From Streptomyces sp. ADI96-02 (GTDB taxonomy: Bacteria > Actinomycetota > Actinomycetes > Streptomycetales > Streptomycetaceae): 64,000 nucleotides of DNA. Numbering within the stretch: the stretch's first letter is position 1; every line of letters starts with the position of its first letter. A model generated the notes under the pieces. The model searched no databases and was not told the origin of the DNA. It saw only the letters and a program-made list of their open reading frames with translations. The position numbers and the translations under genes were made by a program. Below, in pieces: positions 26,701 through 36,780 of this stretch. Where the stretch lies: the NCBI RefSeq assembly GCF_003846185.1, contig NZ_ML123034.1:423788-487787 (forward strand), given 5' to 3'.

Positions 26701-27966
26701 TCAGGCAGGTCGCCGGTCGTCGCCCGACAGCCGGTCCAGGTAGGAGGTCACCGGGGTCGCGGCGATGCCGTGCAGGACGACGGATATCAGCACGGTGAAG
26801 ACCACGACCGCCCACATCTCCCGTTCGTACGGTCCGAAATCTCCCTCGCCGCAGGCGTAGGCCAGGTAGAAGAGCGAGCCGATCCCCCGGATGCCGAAGA
26901 ACGCGGTCGCCGCCCGCTCCTTGGGCGCTCCCGGACCGCGAAGCTGCGCGAGCCACCCGGTGACGGGGCGTATGAGGAGGTGCAGCAGCACGCCGATCGC
27001 CGCGCCCCGCCAGGTCAGCGACGCCAGGCCGCCGGTGGCCACGAACGCGCCGACGCCGAAGAGGAGCAGCGCCATGAGCAGGCGTTCGATCTGCTCGACG
27101 AAGCCGTGCATCACCTTGTGGTAGCCGTGGCTCCGCTCGGACCGGCGCAGCGCGCACGCCGTCGCGAAGACGGCGAGGAAGCCGTACCCGTGCAGCGCCT
27201 CGGTGACGCCGTACGACAGGAACGTCGCCGCGAGCGCGACGAAGCCCTCGCCGTGTTCGGCGAGGCGGAGCGACCTGGCGCGGGACTGGAAGAGCACCTG
27301 GCCCAGCAGGACGCCGATGCCCGCGCCGACCGCCACGCCGACGACGACGCGGACGAGCACGTCGCTCCACGCCCAGTGCACCAGCCAGTCGGCGGACCAG
27401 ACGTCGCCCGCCGCGGCGAGGGCGACGGCCGCCAGGACGAACGGGAAGGCGAGCCCGTCGTTGAGCCCCGCCTCGCTCGTCAGGGCGAAGCGGACCTCGT
27501 CCTCGTCGTACTCCGCGGCGGACGGTTCTCCCACCCGTACCTCGGAGGCCAGTACGGGGTCGGTGGGGGCGAGCGCGGCGGCGACCAGGAGCGCGGCGGA
27601 CGGCGGCCAGTCGAGCAGCCACCAGGCGGCGAGCGCCGTCGCGCCGATGGTGAGGGGCATCGCCAGGCCGAGGAGCCGCCAGGTGGCCGCCCAGGACCGC
27701 CACCCGAAGGGGCGGTTGATGGCCAGTCCCGCCCCCATCAAGGAGGTGATCACGCAGAGTTCGGCGAGGTGCCGCACCCAGGGGCCGTCCGCGACCGGGT
27801 CGACCCGGGGCAGCGGCAGCGGCAGCAGGTAGAGCGCCACTCCGGCCGCCAGGAACACGATCGGTACGGAGACCGGGAGGCGGGAGAGCAGGCGCGGCAG
27901 TGCGGCGGCGAGGAGGGCTCCGATGCCGAGGCAGCCGTACACCGCGCCCGTGGTGGTGATCGACAC
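26701..27966 (-). CDS. CPA1-type cation:proton antiporter (NhaP-like)
   Basis: A 421-aa membrane protein with about 12 helices. The transport core contains AALAPTDPVLASEV (the TDP-type unwound helix) and TSEAGLNDGLAFPFV, where the conserved ND pair of electroneutral Na+/H+ antiporters resides; AFFGIRGIGSLFYLAYA near residue 365 is also characteristic. There is no cytosolic regulatory tail. It probably exports Na+ or K+ for pH/osmotic balance. It sits among small stress-type proteins. Confidence 0.93.
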   Translation of the reverse strand: MSITTTGAVYGCLGIGALLAAALPRLLSRLPVSVPIVFLAAGVALYLLPLPLPRVDPVADGPWVRHLAELCVITSLMGAGLAINRPFGWRSWAATWRLLGLAMPLTIGATALAAWWLLDWPPSAALLVAAALAPTDPVLASEVRVGEPSAAEYDEDEVRFALTSEAGLNDGLAFPFVLAAVALAAAGDVWSADWLVHWAWSDVLVRVVVGVAVGAGIGVLLGQVLFQSRARSLRLAEHGEGFVALAATFLSYGVTEALHGYGFLAVFATACALRRSERSHGYHKVMHGFVEQIERLLMALLLFGVGAFVATGGLASLTWRGAAIGVLLHLLIRPVTGWLAQLRGPGAPKERAATAFFGIRGIGSLFYLAYACGEGDFGPYEREMWAVVVFTVLISVVLHGIAATPVTSYLDRLSGDDRRPA

Positions 27967-28612
27967 GTGGTGCCGCTCCCTTCTGTCGTGTCCGTCCGTG
28001 CCGCCGCGGCTCTCCGCCGGACGCGTACGGACGCGGGTCCCGCCTCGGCCGGCTGCCGGCCGGCGACCGGCGGACCGGTCGCCGCGCCGCCTACCCCTGC
28101 GTCCGGTTTCGAACCGGCTTGCGGGCGGGTGGGCCCGCCGCCCGCTCCCGTACGGCTTCCGTCCCCTCGCCGCGTGCGGGCACGGACACCCGGTCCCGCC
28201 GCGTGCGGGCGCGCAGCCCGTCTCTCGTCTCCGCCGTGCTCCGGCACGCGCAGCACCTCGCGGGCTCGCGTCCGAGCCCTGTCACTCCAGTGGACCCGCC
28301 ACGCGCGCCGCATGACCGCTCCGCGATGCGTCGGGCGTCGGCTCTCCCGTGCGCCGGGCGTCGGCGGGCCGCGCATGCGGCGCTCGGCTCGGAATTCGCC
28401 CCCGCGCGCCGGTGGCGGGCGCGCCGGGCGCATCCACCTGCCGGAGCCGGATGGACGGGCGCGGAACCCGGTCGCGTATGCCGCCGCCGGGTCGGCGTTG
28501 TTTAGTGGGGCGTGCAGGGGAAACGCGGGTGAGCGTCCATCCGGAAGTGACTCGACCTCGCCGACGAACGACCTCGCGCCCTCCGGGCGGCGGGTCGGAG
28601 AAGGAGAACGTC
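27967..28612. other. 646-bp region without a recognisable gene
   Basis: Open frames exist on both strands but have Arg/Pro/Ala-rich shadow composition and no family resemblance. The segment around 28495-28530 (GTTGTTTAGTGGGG, GGGAAACGCGGGTGA) is less GC-rich and probably holds the promoter of the gene at 28613, possibly of stress-sigma type. Confidence 0.5.
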
Positions 28613-28939
28613 ATGCCTGCTGGATCCAGCGCCAAGCGCGAACGCCAGTACGAACACATCAAGGAGAGCCAGGAGGAGCGGGGCACGTCCGAACGCCGCG
28701 CGAAGGAGATCGCCGCCCGGACCGTGAACAAGGAACGGGCCCGGTCCGGCGAGTCGCGGACGGCGAGCGGAACGTCCACGCGGGACGGGAAGTCCGCCTA
28801 CGCCCGCGGTGGCGAGAGGTCCCACCGGGGCGCGCAGGGCCCCACCAGGGACCAGTTGTACGCGGAGGCGAGGAAGAAGAACATCGAGGGGCGCTCCGCC
28901 ATGAACAAGGACGAGCTGCGCAGGGCGCTGGGACGCTGA
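28613..28939 (+). CDS. small basic protein with Rho-N/SAP-like C terminus
   Basis: A 108-aa protein annotated in many actinomycetes as a plasmid-stabilisation or Rho-termination-factor-like protein. The N-terminal half is lysine/arginine/glutamate-rich (KRERQYEHIKESQEERG); the middle is disordered; the end (TRDQLYAEARKKNIEGRSAM, then KDELRRALGR) fits a helix-extended-helix nucleic-acid-binding motif. ATG 28613 has GGAGAAGGAGAACGTC upstream. Probably nucleoid- or RNA-associated and stress-induced, but untested. Confidence 0.8.
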   Translation: MPAGSSAKRERQYEHIKESQEERGTSERRAKEIAARTVNKERARSGESRTASGTSTRDGKSAYARGGERSHRGAQGPTRDQLYAEARKKNIEGRSAMNKDELRRALGR

Positions 28940-29031
28940 CCGCTCCGAAGCTCCCGCCCGGGGCGGGCACACGGCGACGACGCGACCGGCCCCCGGGCAG
29001 GCGGCCGGACCGAAGAGCAGAGGAGCAGGTC

Positions 29032-29505
29032 ATGCCCGCAGACGCACGCGGCGACGACGTCTACCAGCCGCAGGACGACGGCCAGGACGCGCCGAACGAC
29101 GAGCTGGACATGGAGAACACCCTCGGCGAACGCGATCTGGACGATCAGCTGGAAGAGGGCTACTCGCCGCCCGAACGCCCCCTGGCCGTGGACAAGTTCG
29201 GCACGACGGGCGCGGAGGAGAGCCGTGGCGAGTCCCTGGACCAGCGGCTCGCCCAGGAGGTCGAGGACGTGGAACCGCCCGGCGGCGACGGCATCGGCGA
29301 CCTCGCCGAGGGCGAGGGCGAACCGCGGGAGCGGACCGGCGACGAGGAGCGCGCCGGACGGCTCAGCGCCGCGGAGGACCCCGACGGACGTCACACGGAC
29401 GGCTTCGCCGAGGACGTCGGCATCGACGGCGGAGCGGCATCGGCCGAGGAGGCCGCCGTGCACGTCGTCGACGAACCGGACGACGAGAGGCCCCGCGGCG
29501 CGTGA
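29032..29505 (+). CDS. DUF5709 family acidic protein
   Basis: A 157-aa, strongly acidic protein (DELDMENTLGERDLDDQLEEG, near the N terminus, and SPPERPLAVDKFGTTGAEE) matching the actinobacterial DUF5709 family. Predicted largely disordered. ATG 29032 has AGAGGAGCAGGTC upstream. It follows the Rho-N-like gene by 92 bp and may share its control. Function unknown. Confidence 0.85.
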   Translation: MPADARGDDVYQPQDDGQDAPNDELDMENTLGERDLDDQLEEGYSPPERPLAVDKFGTTGAEESRGESLDQRLAQEVEDVEPPGGDGIGDLAEGEGEPRERTGDEERAGRLSAAEDPDGRHTDGFAEDVGIDGGAASAEEAAVHVVDEPDDERPRGA

Positions 29506-29578
29506 CGGACGGGGACCGACCGGCCGGACGCACCGATGGCTCACCGGCCCGGCGGGCGGAAGCCGTCCGGCCCCGCGC

Positions 29579-30547
29579 CTACGGGTGCGAGCCGCCGCCC
29601 CCTCCCTCATAGCCTCCGGAGGCCGGGCCGGGGCCGGGCAGCGCGGCGTGGTCGGCGGCCTCCCGGAGGAGGTCCCGCAGCACCAGAGCCGCCGGCACCG
29701 GGGCGGCGGGCAGGGCTGTGTGCACGGTCCGCTGCGGCGGGAGGCGGCCGAGTCGGCACAGCGCGAGTCCGGCCGGCACGGCCCGGATCGCCAGCGAGGG
29801 GACCAGGGCGACCCCCAGTCCGGCTGCGGCGTAGCCGAACTTCCCCGCCCACTCGGCGATCCTGATGACCCTCCTCGGTGTGAAGCCCGCGCGGGCCCAC
29901 GCGTCGGCCAGCATGCCGGGGCTGTCCGCGGAGGCGTTCTGGAGCCAGACCTCGTCGCGCAGGTCCCTCAGGTCGACGGTTCCGGAGCCGGCCAGCGGAT
30001 GGTCGCGGTGGAGCGCGACGAGCAACTCGTCCCGCAGCAGAGCCGCCATCGTGACACCGTCGGCCGGCGGCAGACCGGACGGGTAGTCGCTGACGACCGC
30101 CAGGTCGAGTTCGCCCTCCAGCAGACGCGCCACCAGAGCGCTGCTCCGGCCCTCCACCGCGGTGACCTCGACGTCGGGCCTGAGCCGCCGCAGCGCGCGG
30201 AGCGCGGTGGGCACCAGGGAGATGTTGGCGGTGGCGAACGCGCCGACGCGCAGCAGTCCGCCGCGGCCCGCGTGCAGCGCGGCGAGTTCGCGTTCCGCTC
30301 CGGCCAGGCTCTCCAGTACGTCCACGGCGTGGCGGTGCAACGCGCGTCCGGCGGAGTTCAGCCGCACCCCGCGCGGAAGCCGGTCGAACAGGGGCCCGCC
30401 CGCGTGCTGTTCGAGCGAGGCGATACGCCGTGAAACCGCGGACTGCGTGTAACTGAGCTTCAGGGCCGCCTTGGTGAACGACCCGGTCTCGGCCACGGTC
30501 ACCAGCAGACGCAGTGCCTCGGTGTCGAACACGTTCCCTCCCGGCAT
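29579..30547 (-). CDS. LysR family transcriptional regulator (DgdR-like position)
   Basis: A 322-aa LTTR. HTH at about residues 8-66 (DTEALRLLVTVAETGSFTKAA, then SYTQSAVSRRIASLEQHAG), then the periplasmic-binding-like effector domain (about 95-300) starting LLRVGAFATANISLVP. Divergent from a gene that closely resembles 2,2-dialkylglycine decarboxylase; in Burkholderia the dgdA gene is likewise paired with a divergent LysR regulator, DgdR. ATG 30547 is listed; GTG 30532 with GGGAGGG close upstream is an alternative. Confidence 0.92.
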   Translation of the reverse strand: MPGGNVFDTEALRLLVTVAETGSFTKAALKLSYTQSAVSRRIASLEQHAGGPLFDRLPRGVRLNSAGRALHRHAVDVLESLAGAERELAALHAGRGGLLRVGAFATANISLVPTALRALRRLRPDVEVTAVEGRSSALVARLLEGELDLAVVSDYPSGLPPADGVTMAALLRDELLVALHRDHPLAGSGTVDLRDLRDEVWLQNASADSPGMLADAWARAGFTPRRVIRIAEWAGKFGYAAAGLGVALVPSLAIRAVPAGLALCRLGRLPPQRTVHTALPAAPVPAALVLRDLLREAADHAALPGPGPASGGYEGGGGGSHP

Positions 30548-30586
30548 GGCTGCGACGCGATCCCGTCGCCCGGTCGCGGCGGTGGT

Positions 30587-30600
30587 GACGCCCTGGCGTC
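30587..30600. promoter_or_regulatory. inverted repeat between LysR gene and aminotransferase
   Basis: GACGCC-CT-GGCGTC, perfect 6-bp arms, 40 bp upstream of the LysR gene in the 219-bp divergent region. Candidate LTTR binding site, although it lacks the classical T-N11-A form. Confidence 0.45.
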
Positions 30601-30604
30601 GTGA

Positions 30605-32089
<1,485 letters not shown>

Positions 32090-32095
32090 CGGGGT

Positions 32096-33280
32096 TCAGC
32101 CGGCCGCGGCGGCGAACGGGCCGTCCGGGCGGAAGGCCGCCCGCGCGAACCGTTCGCCGATGAGGCGGTGCGTGGCGGCGTCCGGGTGGAGGTCGTCCGG
32201 CAGGGGCAGCTCCGCGTGGTCGGCCCGGCCGTACAGGTCGAGGCCGTCGAGGTAGTGCAGGTGCGGGTCGTCGGCGGCCCGCTCCCGGACGATGCGGGCC
32301 AGTTGCTCCCGGATGACGCCGAGCGTCAGCTTGCCGGCGGCGGTCTCCGCGGGGTCGCCCATCGCCGCGAAGCGCAGCCGTCCTTCGCTCATCGCGCTGA
32401 GGTCGGGAGCGCTGGGGCCCGGGGTGTCCTCGTGGATGGGGCAGTGGATCGGCGAGACGACCAGCAGCGGAGTGGTGGGACGCCCCTCGCGGATGGTGTC
32501 GAGGAAGCCGTGCACGGCCGGCCCGAACACGCGCAGCCGCATCGCGTCGGCGTTGACGATGTTGATGCCGATCTTGACGCTGATGAGGTCGGCCGGGGTG
32601 TCGCGCAGGGTGCGGGCGGTAAAGGGGTCCAGCAGGGCGCTGCCGCCGAATCCGAGGTTGACCAGCTCGACCTCGCCCTGCGCGGCGGCGAGCGCCGGCC
32701 AGATGGCGGACGGCGCGGTGGCGTTGGATCCGTGGCTGATGGAGCTGCCGTGGTGCAGCCAGATCCTGCGGCCGGTACGCGGCGACGGGTGGGCGGGGGC
32801 GTTCGTCCGCAGGGCGACCAGCTCGGTCGTCTCGTCGTGCGGCAGCCAGATCTCCACCTCCTTGTCGTGGCCCGGCAGCTCCTCGAAGCGCAGCGTCCGC
32901 ACCGGGCCGGGCCGGGTTTCCGAGGTACCGGCCGTCATGTCGATGGTGACGGTGTCCCCTTCGGCGACGCTCCCCCGACCCGCGAGCCGCCCGTCGACGA
33001 TCAGGTCGTACACGCCGTCGGGACGTCGGGGCGCTCCCCGGTAGACCCGCTTGGTCGCGACGACGTCGAGTTCGACGGCGGTGGCCCGCGAGCGGAAGGC
33101 GAGCCGTACGCCCGAGGGCTGGGACTCGGCCATGGCCAGCTGGCCGTCGGGGATCTGCCGCCGGGCCCAGCCAGGCAGCCGGTGCGGCAGCACACCGCGC
33201 TCGGTGGCCTCCAGATCGAGGGCGCCGCGCACCAGCTCGTCGGTGAAGGGGACGGTGAACCAGTCGCGTCCGGTGGGCAT
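32096..33280 (-). CDS. SGNH/GDSL-type hydrolase with N-terminal beta domain
   Basis: A 394-aa esterase-type enzyme. The N-terminal 170 residues form a carbohydrate-esterase-like beta domain. The SGNH core follows: nucleophile Ser in LHHGSSISHGS (block I), Gly in NLGFGGSALLD (block II), Asn in KIGINIVNAD (block III), and Asp/His in LPDDLHPDAATH (block V). Layout resembles CE-type sugar deacetylases with jelly roll plus SGNH. No signal peptide, so probably intracellular. It is followed upstream by a TetR gene on the same strand. Confidence 0.87.
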   Translation of the reverse strand: MPTGRDWFTVPFTDELVRGALDLEATERGVLPHRLPGWARRQIPDGQLAMAESQPSGVRLAFRSRATAVELDVVATKRVYRGAPRRPDGVYDLIVDGRLAGRGSVAEGDTVTIDMTAGTSETRPGPVRTLRFEELPGHDKEVEIWLPHDETTELVALRTNAPAHPSPRTGRRIWLHHGSSISHGSNATAPSAIWPALAAAQGEVELVNLGFGGSALLDPFTARTLRDTPADLISVKIGINIVNADAMRLRVFGPAVHGFLDTIREGRPTTPLLVVSPIHCPIHEDTPGPSAPDLSAMSEGRLRFAAMGDPAETAAGKLTLGVIREQLARIVRERAADDPHLHYLDGLDLYGRADHAELPLPDDLHPDAATHRLIGERFARAAFRPDGPFAAAAG

Positions 33281-33361
33281 GTCGATCGCTCTTTTCCAGG
33301 GAAGGGGCCGCCGGGGGCCGTGCGGACGGGAACGCGCGTGCGGGAAGTCGCGGAGTCCGGG

Positions 33362-33934
33362 TCAGGGAGCGGGCCAGGTGCGCAGCAGGATGTCCAGCGC
33401 GCCGAGGATCTCGGTCCAGCTCTCCTCGGAGGCCGGGGCGCTGTGGTCGAAGCCGCCCGCGGACTCCAGCCCGACGAACCCGCTGAAGACGCTGCCCAGC
33501 AGCCGCACCGCGTGCGTCTGCGCCGGCTCGTCCAGGTCGTAGCCGCGCAGGATCGCCCGCGTCATCGCCGCGTGCCGGCCTCCGGCACTGGCAGCCGCCG
33601 CCGCGGGGTCGAGCGGATAGCGGGCGGCGACGAATCGACCGGGGTGCCGGCGGGCGTAGTCCCGGTAGGCGTTCGCGAAGGCCGTGAGCGCGTCCTTGCC
33701 GGCCCGGCCCGCGATGGCGGCGCCGACCCGGTCGGCCAGTTCCTCCAGGGCGAGCAGGGCGATTCCGGTCTTGAGGTCGTGGACGCCGCGCACGTGCGAG
33801 TAGAGGCTGGCCGTCCTGACGCCGAGCCGGCGGGCCAGCGCGGCCGGCGTCGTCTGCTCGAAGCCGATCTCGTCGGCGAGATCCGCCCCGGCGCGCACGA
33901 CGCGCTCCGCGCTCAGCCCCGCGCGCTGTGCCAT
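33362..33934 (-). CDS. TetR/AcrR family transcriptional regulator (WHG domain)
   Basis: A 190-aa regulator. HTH about residues 8-55 (LSAERVVRAGADLADEIG, then TTPAALARRLGVRTASLYSHV), and a C-terminal WHG-type ligand domain with ANAYRDYARRHPGRFVA. ATG 33934 has a GGAGGACGGAC ribosome binding site. A perfect 17-bp palindrome lies 59 bp upstream. It is likely autoregulated and may also control the SGNH hydrolase downstream and the DJ-1/PfpI gene upstream. Confidence 0.92.
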   Translation of the reverse strand: MAQRAGLSAERVVRAGADLADEIGFEQTTPAALARRLGVRTASLYSHVRGVHDLKTGIALLALEELADRVGAAIAGRAGKDALTAFANAYRDYARRHPGRFVAARYPLDPAAAAASAGGRHAAMTRAILRGYDLDEPAQTHAVRLLGSVFSGFVGLESAGGFDHSAPASEESWTEILGALDILLRTWPAP

Positions 33935-33992
33935 GTCCGTCCTCCGCGATGCTCGCCCCACGGCAACCTCAGCCTGATGCCAGTCTGCATCC

Positions 33993-34009
33993 GCCTAATG
34001 TCATTAGGC
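33993..34009. promoter_or_regulatory. TetR operator palindrome
   Basis: GCCTAATG-T-CATTAGGC, perfect 8-bp arms, in the 107-bp gap between the TetR gene and the DJ-1/PfpI gene end. Typical length and symmetry for TetR-family operators. Confidence 0.8.
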
Positions 34010-34041
34010 AAATCCCGACCATGATCAGGCCCGCGTTGCCG

Positions 34042-34815
34042 CTACGTGTTCTCCGGGGCGGACCGCGGTGCGCGCTCCTCCACCAGTGCCAGGTAGTCCG
34101 CGGCGAGGCGGTGGCAGTCGCCGGGCCAGCGGGCGGAGACGTAGTTGCCGTCCCGCACGGTGAAGCCGCGCAGCGGACGTGCGGCCGTGTCCCGGACCGG
34201 CAGCACCGGGCCGGCTTCGAAGTGGTGCGGGTCGGCGAGGGCCGCGGTCACCTCCTGCTGGACCGTGGTCGGATACGTCCGGTAGTAGCGGCCGAGCTTG
34301 AGGCGGGTGAGGTTCCAGGCCGTCAGCTCCAGCAGTGACGTGAGCGCGGTGGTCCGGCGTCCGTACAGCACGGAACGCCCGGTCCCGGGGTCCTTCGCGC
34401 GGGCCGCGAGGAGGACGCCGTGGCATACGGCGCCGACCGGGAGCTCACGGGCGAACGCGTCGGCGACCAGGCCCTGGGCCGTGACGCTGTCCAGCATCGT
34501 CCGCATGCCCGGGGCGTGACCGCCGGCTATGAACAGTCCGGTGACGGCGGACCCGTCCACCTCCTCGTACGAGAACGGCGAACGGAACCAGGGATCGTCG
34601 GTGAGACGGCGGTAGGCGGCCAGATCCTGGGAACGGGTCATCAGCCACGGGGAGAGCCAGGAGAATCCGGTGTCGGTGAGCCGCTCGTCGGCCAGGGCGA
34701 TGCGCCCGTGCGGCGTCGCGAAACGCACCTCGCGCCCGGCGGAGGCGAGCGCCGCCCAGGGGATCGCCACTTCCGTGGGGTCGTAGTCGCACTCGGGCAG
34801 AAGGAAAAGGATCAT
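34042..34815 (-). CDS. DJ-1/PfpI family protein (class I GAT-like)
   Basis: A 257-aa protein of the DJ-1/PfpI/Hsp31 superfamily. The nucleophile-elbow Cys is in VGAVCHGVLLAAR (about residue 130), FIAGGHAPGM precedes it, and the start LFLLPECDYDPTEVAIPW gives the conserved Glu/Asp region. An extended C-terminal part and NYVSARWPGD match the large, glyoxalase III-like or unknown subgroup. Candidate activities are methylglyoxal detoxification or an isonitrile-hydratase-like reaction. Start ATG 34815 is preceded by GAGGAGGCCGCG. Confidence 0.85.
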   Translation of the reverse strand: MILFLLPECDYDPTEVAIPWAALASAGREVRFATPHGRIALADERLTDTGFSWLSPWLMTRSQDLAAYRRLTDDPWFRSPFSYEEVDGSAVTGLFIAGGHAPGMRTMLDSVTAQGLVADAFARELPVGAVCHGVLLAARAKDPGTGRSVLYGRRTTALTSLLELTAWNLTRLKLGRYYRTYPTTVQQEVTAALADPHHFEAGPVLPVRDTAARPLRGFTVRDGNYVSARWPGDCHRLAADYLALVEERAPRSAPENT

Positions 34816-34858
34816 CGCGGCCTCCTCGCAGTGGTGTCCTCACGCCGGCCACACGCGG

Positions 34859-34874
34859 GTTACTGACGCGTAAC
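34859..34874. promoter_or_regulatory. inverted repeat upstream of DJ-1/PfpI gene
   Basis: GTTAC-TGACGC-GTAAC, 44 bp upstream of the start codon in the divergent region. Similar to sites of small MarR/HxlR regulators; no such gene is adjacent. Confidence 0.45.
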
Positions 34875-35066
34875 ACCGGCTCCCGGAGTGTACGAGCCGA
34901 ACGCGCGCGGCGCCTCTCCCCTTCAGGAATGCGAAGGCTCGGTGATCATTCCGGACGCCCTGTCCATCGACGACGGACGCGTGCTGACGGCCGCCGACGC
35001 GCCGGAACCGGCCCGTACCCGGCGTTCTCCGCCCGGCCGGGGCCGCGATCGCGCAGAGTGGACCGC

Positions 35067-35822
35067 ATGGACCGTATGACGACACCCGCGGAACTGCTCC
35101 GCGCCTTCGCCCGCACCCGCGCCTCGCTCGACGGCGAGCAGGTCACGTACTGGTGGTCGGGGGACGTGTACTCCTGGGCGCCCGACGAGCCCTACCAGCG
35201 TGTCTTCGGCTTCGAAGGGCTCAATGCCGCGCGGCTGGTCGAGGACCCCGGGCAGGGTCCGGACGGGTATCGGCTGCTGACCCGGGAAGCCGCCTTCTAC
35301 CTGGACCCGGTCACCCGCGAGATCCTGGAGACCTGGCAGGACCTGCCGGTGGTGCACGTCTGGAACGATCCGGCCAACCAGAAGTGGCGGCCCTTCCCCG
35401 TTCCCACCACCGACCTCGGCGGTCAGGTCTGCTTCAGTCTGGAGATCCCGCTGTCCTATCCCTCGCCGCTGCCGGTGGCGCAGTACCCCCTGCACTCGGC
35501 CGGCGACACCTACCGGGCCCTGGAGCTCTTCCAGTTCTTCGCCGACCGCGCCGACCTGGCCGGCCACGCGCCGAGCGTCCCGGCCACCATGTCGTGGAGC
35601 CGGATGTCCCCGTGGCTGCCGTGGATGGCCCGCGGACAGCGTCCCGGCGGCCTCGCCTTCCACTGCCGGGGCCGCAAGCTCGGCTCGTACGCCGAGGTCC
35701 CCGAGCGCACGCGCGCCTATGTCGCCGACCGGCACCCGGAGTTCGCCCGTGCCCCGGAGACGTGGAGCGAGCCGAACGAGACCAGTTGGACGTACTTCCG
35801 CAGGCTCGACCCGCCGGTGTAG
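35067..35822 (+). CDS. DUF1838 family protein
   Basis: A 251-aa protein with the DUF1838 pattern: VTYWWSGDVYSWAPDEP, FGFEGLNAARLVEDPG, then LLTREAAFYLDPVTREILETW and VVHVWNDPANQKW. No catalytic motif is known. It has no signal peptide and no membrane segment. ATG 35067 is used; ATG 35076 is also possible and neither has a strong ribosome binding site. Neighbouring genes give no functional clue. Confidence 0.82.
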   Translation: MDRMTTPAELLRAFARTRASLDGEQVTYWWSGDVYSWAPDEPYQRVFGFEGLNAARLVEDPGQGPDGYRLLTREAAFYLDPVTREILETWQDLPVVHVWNDPANQKWRPFPVPTTDLGGQVCFSLEIPLSYPSPLPVAQYPLHSAGDTYRALELFQFFADRADLAGHAPSVPATMSWSRMSPWLPWMARGQRPGGLAFHCRGRKLGSYAEVPERTRAYVADRHPEFARAPETWSEPNETSWTYFRRLDPPV

Positions 35823-35919
35823 CCGGTCCGCCGGGCAGCGGTACGTGCCGGCCCGCCGGGGCGGACCGTCGAGCCCCGCCCCGGGTGAGAGGCCGGGCCA
35901 CCGCTCCGGCCGACCGGCC

Positions 35920-36357
35920 TCAGCGGATGTCCTCCGCCAGTTCGACGATGATGCCCTCCGGGCCTCGGACGTAGCAGAGGCGGTAGGCGTCCGCGTACTG
36001 CCGCACCTCGCCGACGAACTCGGCACCGCTTTCGCGCAGGGCGGCGACCATCGCGTCGAGGTCGTCCACCTCGAACGCGATGTGGCGGATGCCCGGCGCG
36101 TTCGCCGGGGCGTTCCGGTCGCCCTGCGGGGCTGCGGGGGTGTGGACCTTCGAGAGTTCGATCCGCCCGCGGCCGTCGGGGGTCCGGACGACCGCGATCT
36201 GCGCCCTGACGCCTTCGAGCCCCAGGACGCGGTCCACCCAGCGCCCCTCCACCTGCCCCTCGCCTTCGAGTTCCAGTCCCAGCGCGACGAAGAACGCCGT
36301 CGCGGCTGTCAGGTCGTCGACGACGACCCCTACGTGGTCCAGCCGTTGGATCGCCAT
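35920..36357 (-). CDS. VOC/glyoxalase superfamily protein
   Basis: A 145-aa vicinal-oxygen-chelate fold protein with two beta-alpha-beta-beta-beta modules. Metal ligand candidates are His in RLDHVGVVVDDL, Glu in RIELSKVHTP, His in GIRHIAFEVDDL and Glu in GIIVELAEDI. It could be a dioxygenase, methylmalonyl-CoA-epimerase-like or resistance protein. ATG 36357 is directly at the first strand. Confidence 0.88.
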   Translation of the reverse strand: MAIQRLDHVGVVVDDLTAATAFFVALGLELEGEGQVEGRWVDRVLGLEGVRAQIAVVRTPDGRGRIELSKVHTPAAPQGDRNAPANAPGIRHIAFEVDDLDAMVAALRESGAEFVGEVRQYADAYRLCYVRGPEGIIVELAEDIR

Positions 36358-36780
36358 GCGCCCGATGGTAGGGGCCGGTCCGCGCATCGCCGCCGAGGCG
36401 CCTCTCGCCGGTGGCGCCGCCGCCCCGACATCGCTCACCGCTCGTGAGCACCGCGTCGAGTACGTCGGCCACGGCCGGAACCCGCGAGGCACAGGCCCGT
36501 GCGGGCCCCTGCGGGCCGGGTGCGTGATCGCGGGATTGATCGATTCGGAAATCTATTTCACGGCGGGGTCAGATGACCGAGATGCATGATAATTCTTTGC
36601 GGCAACAGAGTTGACCGTTGCCTGCGGAGAACCACGTGCCTCGACTCCGAGCCGCGCGACGTTCCCCCCTCCCGACCGGTGCCGCCACCCCGGGCTCCAC
36701 AGCGCCCACCAGCGCCGTGCCACAGCCGGAGCACCCGCCGGCCCGTGCGGGACAGGCCACCAGTCGAGTGGAGGGATTTG
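36358..36780. other. 423-bp divergent promoter region
   Basis: No gene. The segment 36535-36620 is notably AT-rich for this genome (for example TTGATCGATTCGGAAATC and ATGATAATTCTTTG) and is the likely promoter zone of the GH30 gene; it contains the inverted repeat at 36601-36622. Confidence 0.6.
36601..36622. promoter_or_regulatory. inverted repeat upstream of the glycosidase genes
   Basis: GGCAAC-N10-GTTGCC, perfect 6-bp arms, 159 bp before the GH30 start at the edge of the AT-rich promoter segment. Candidate carbohydrate-responsive operator; no regulator gene is adjacent. Confidence 0.5.
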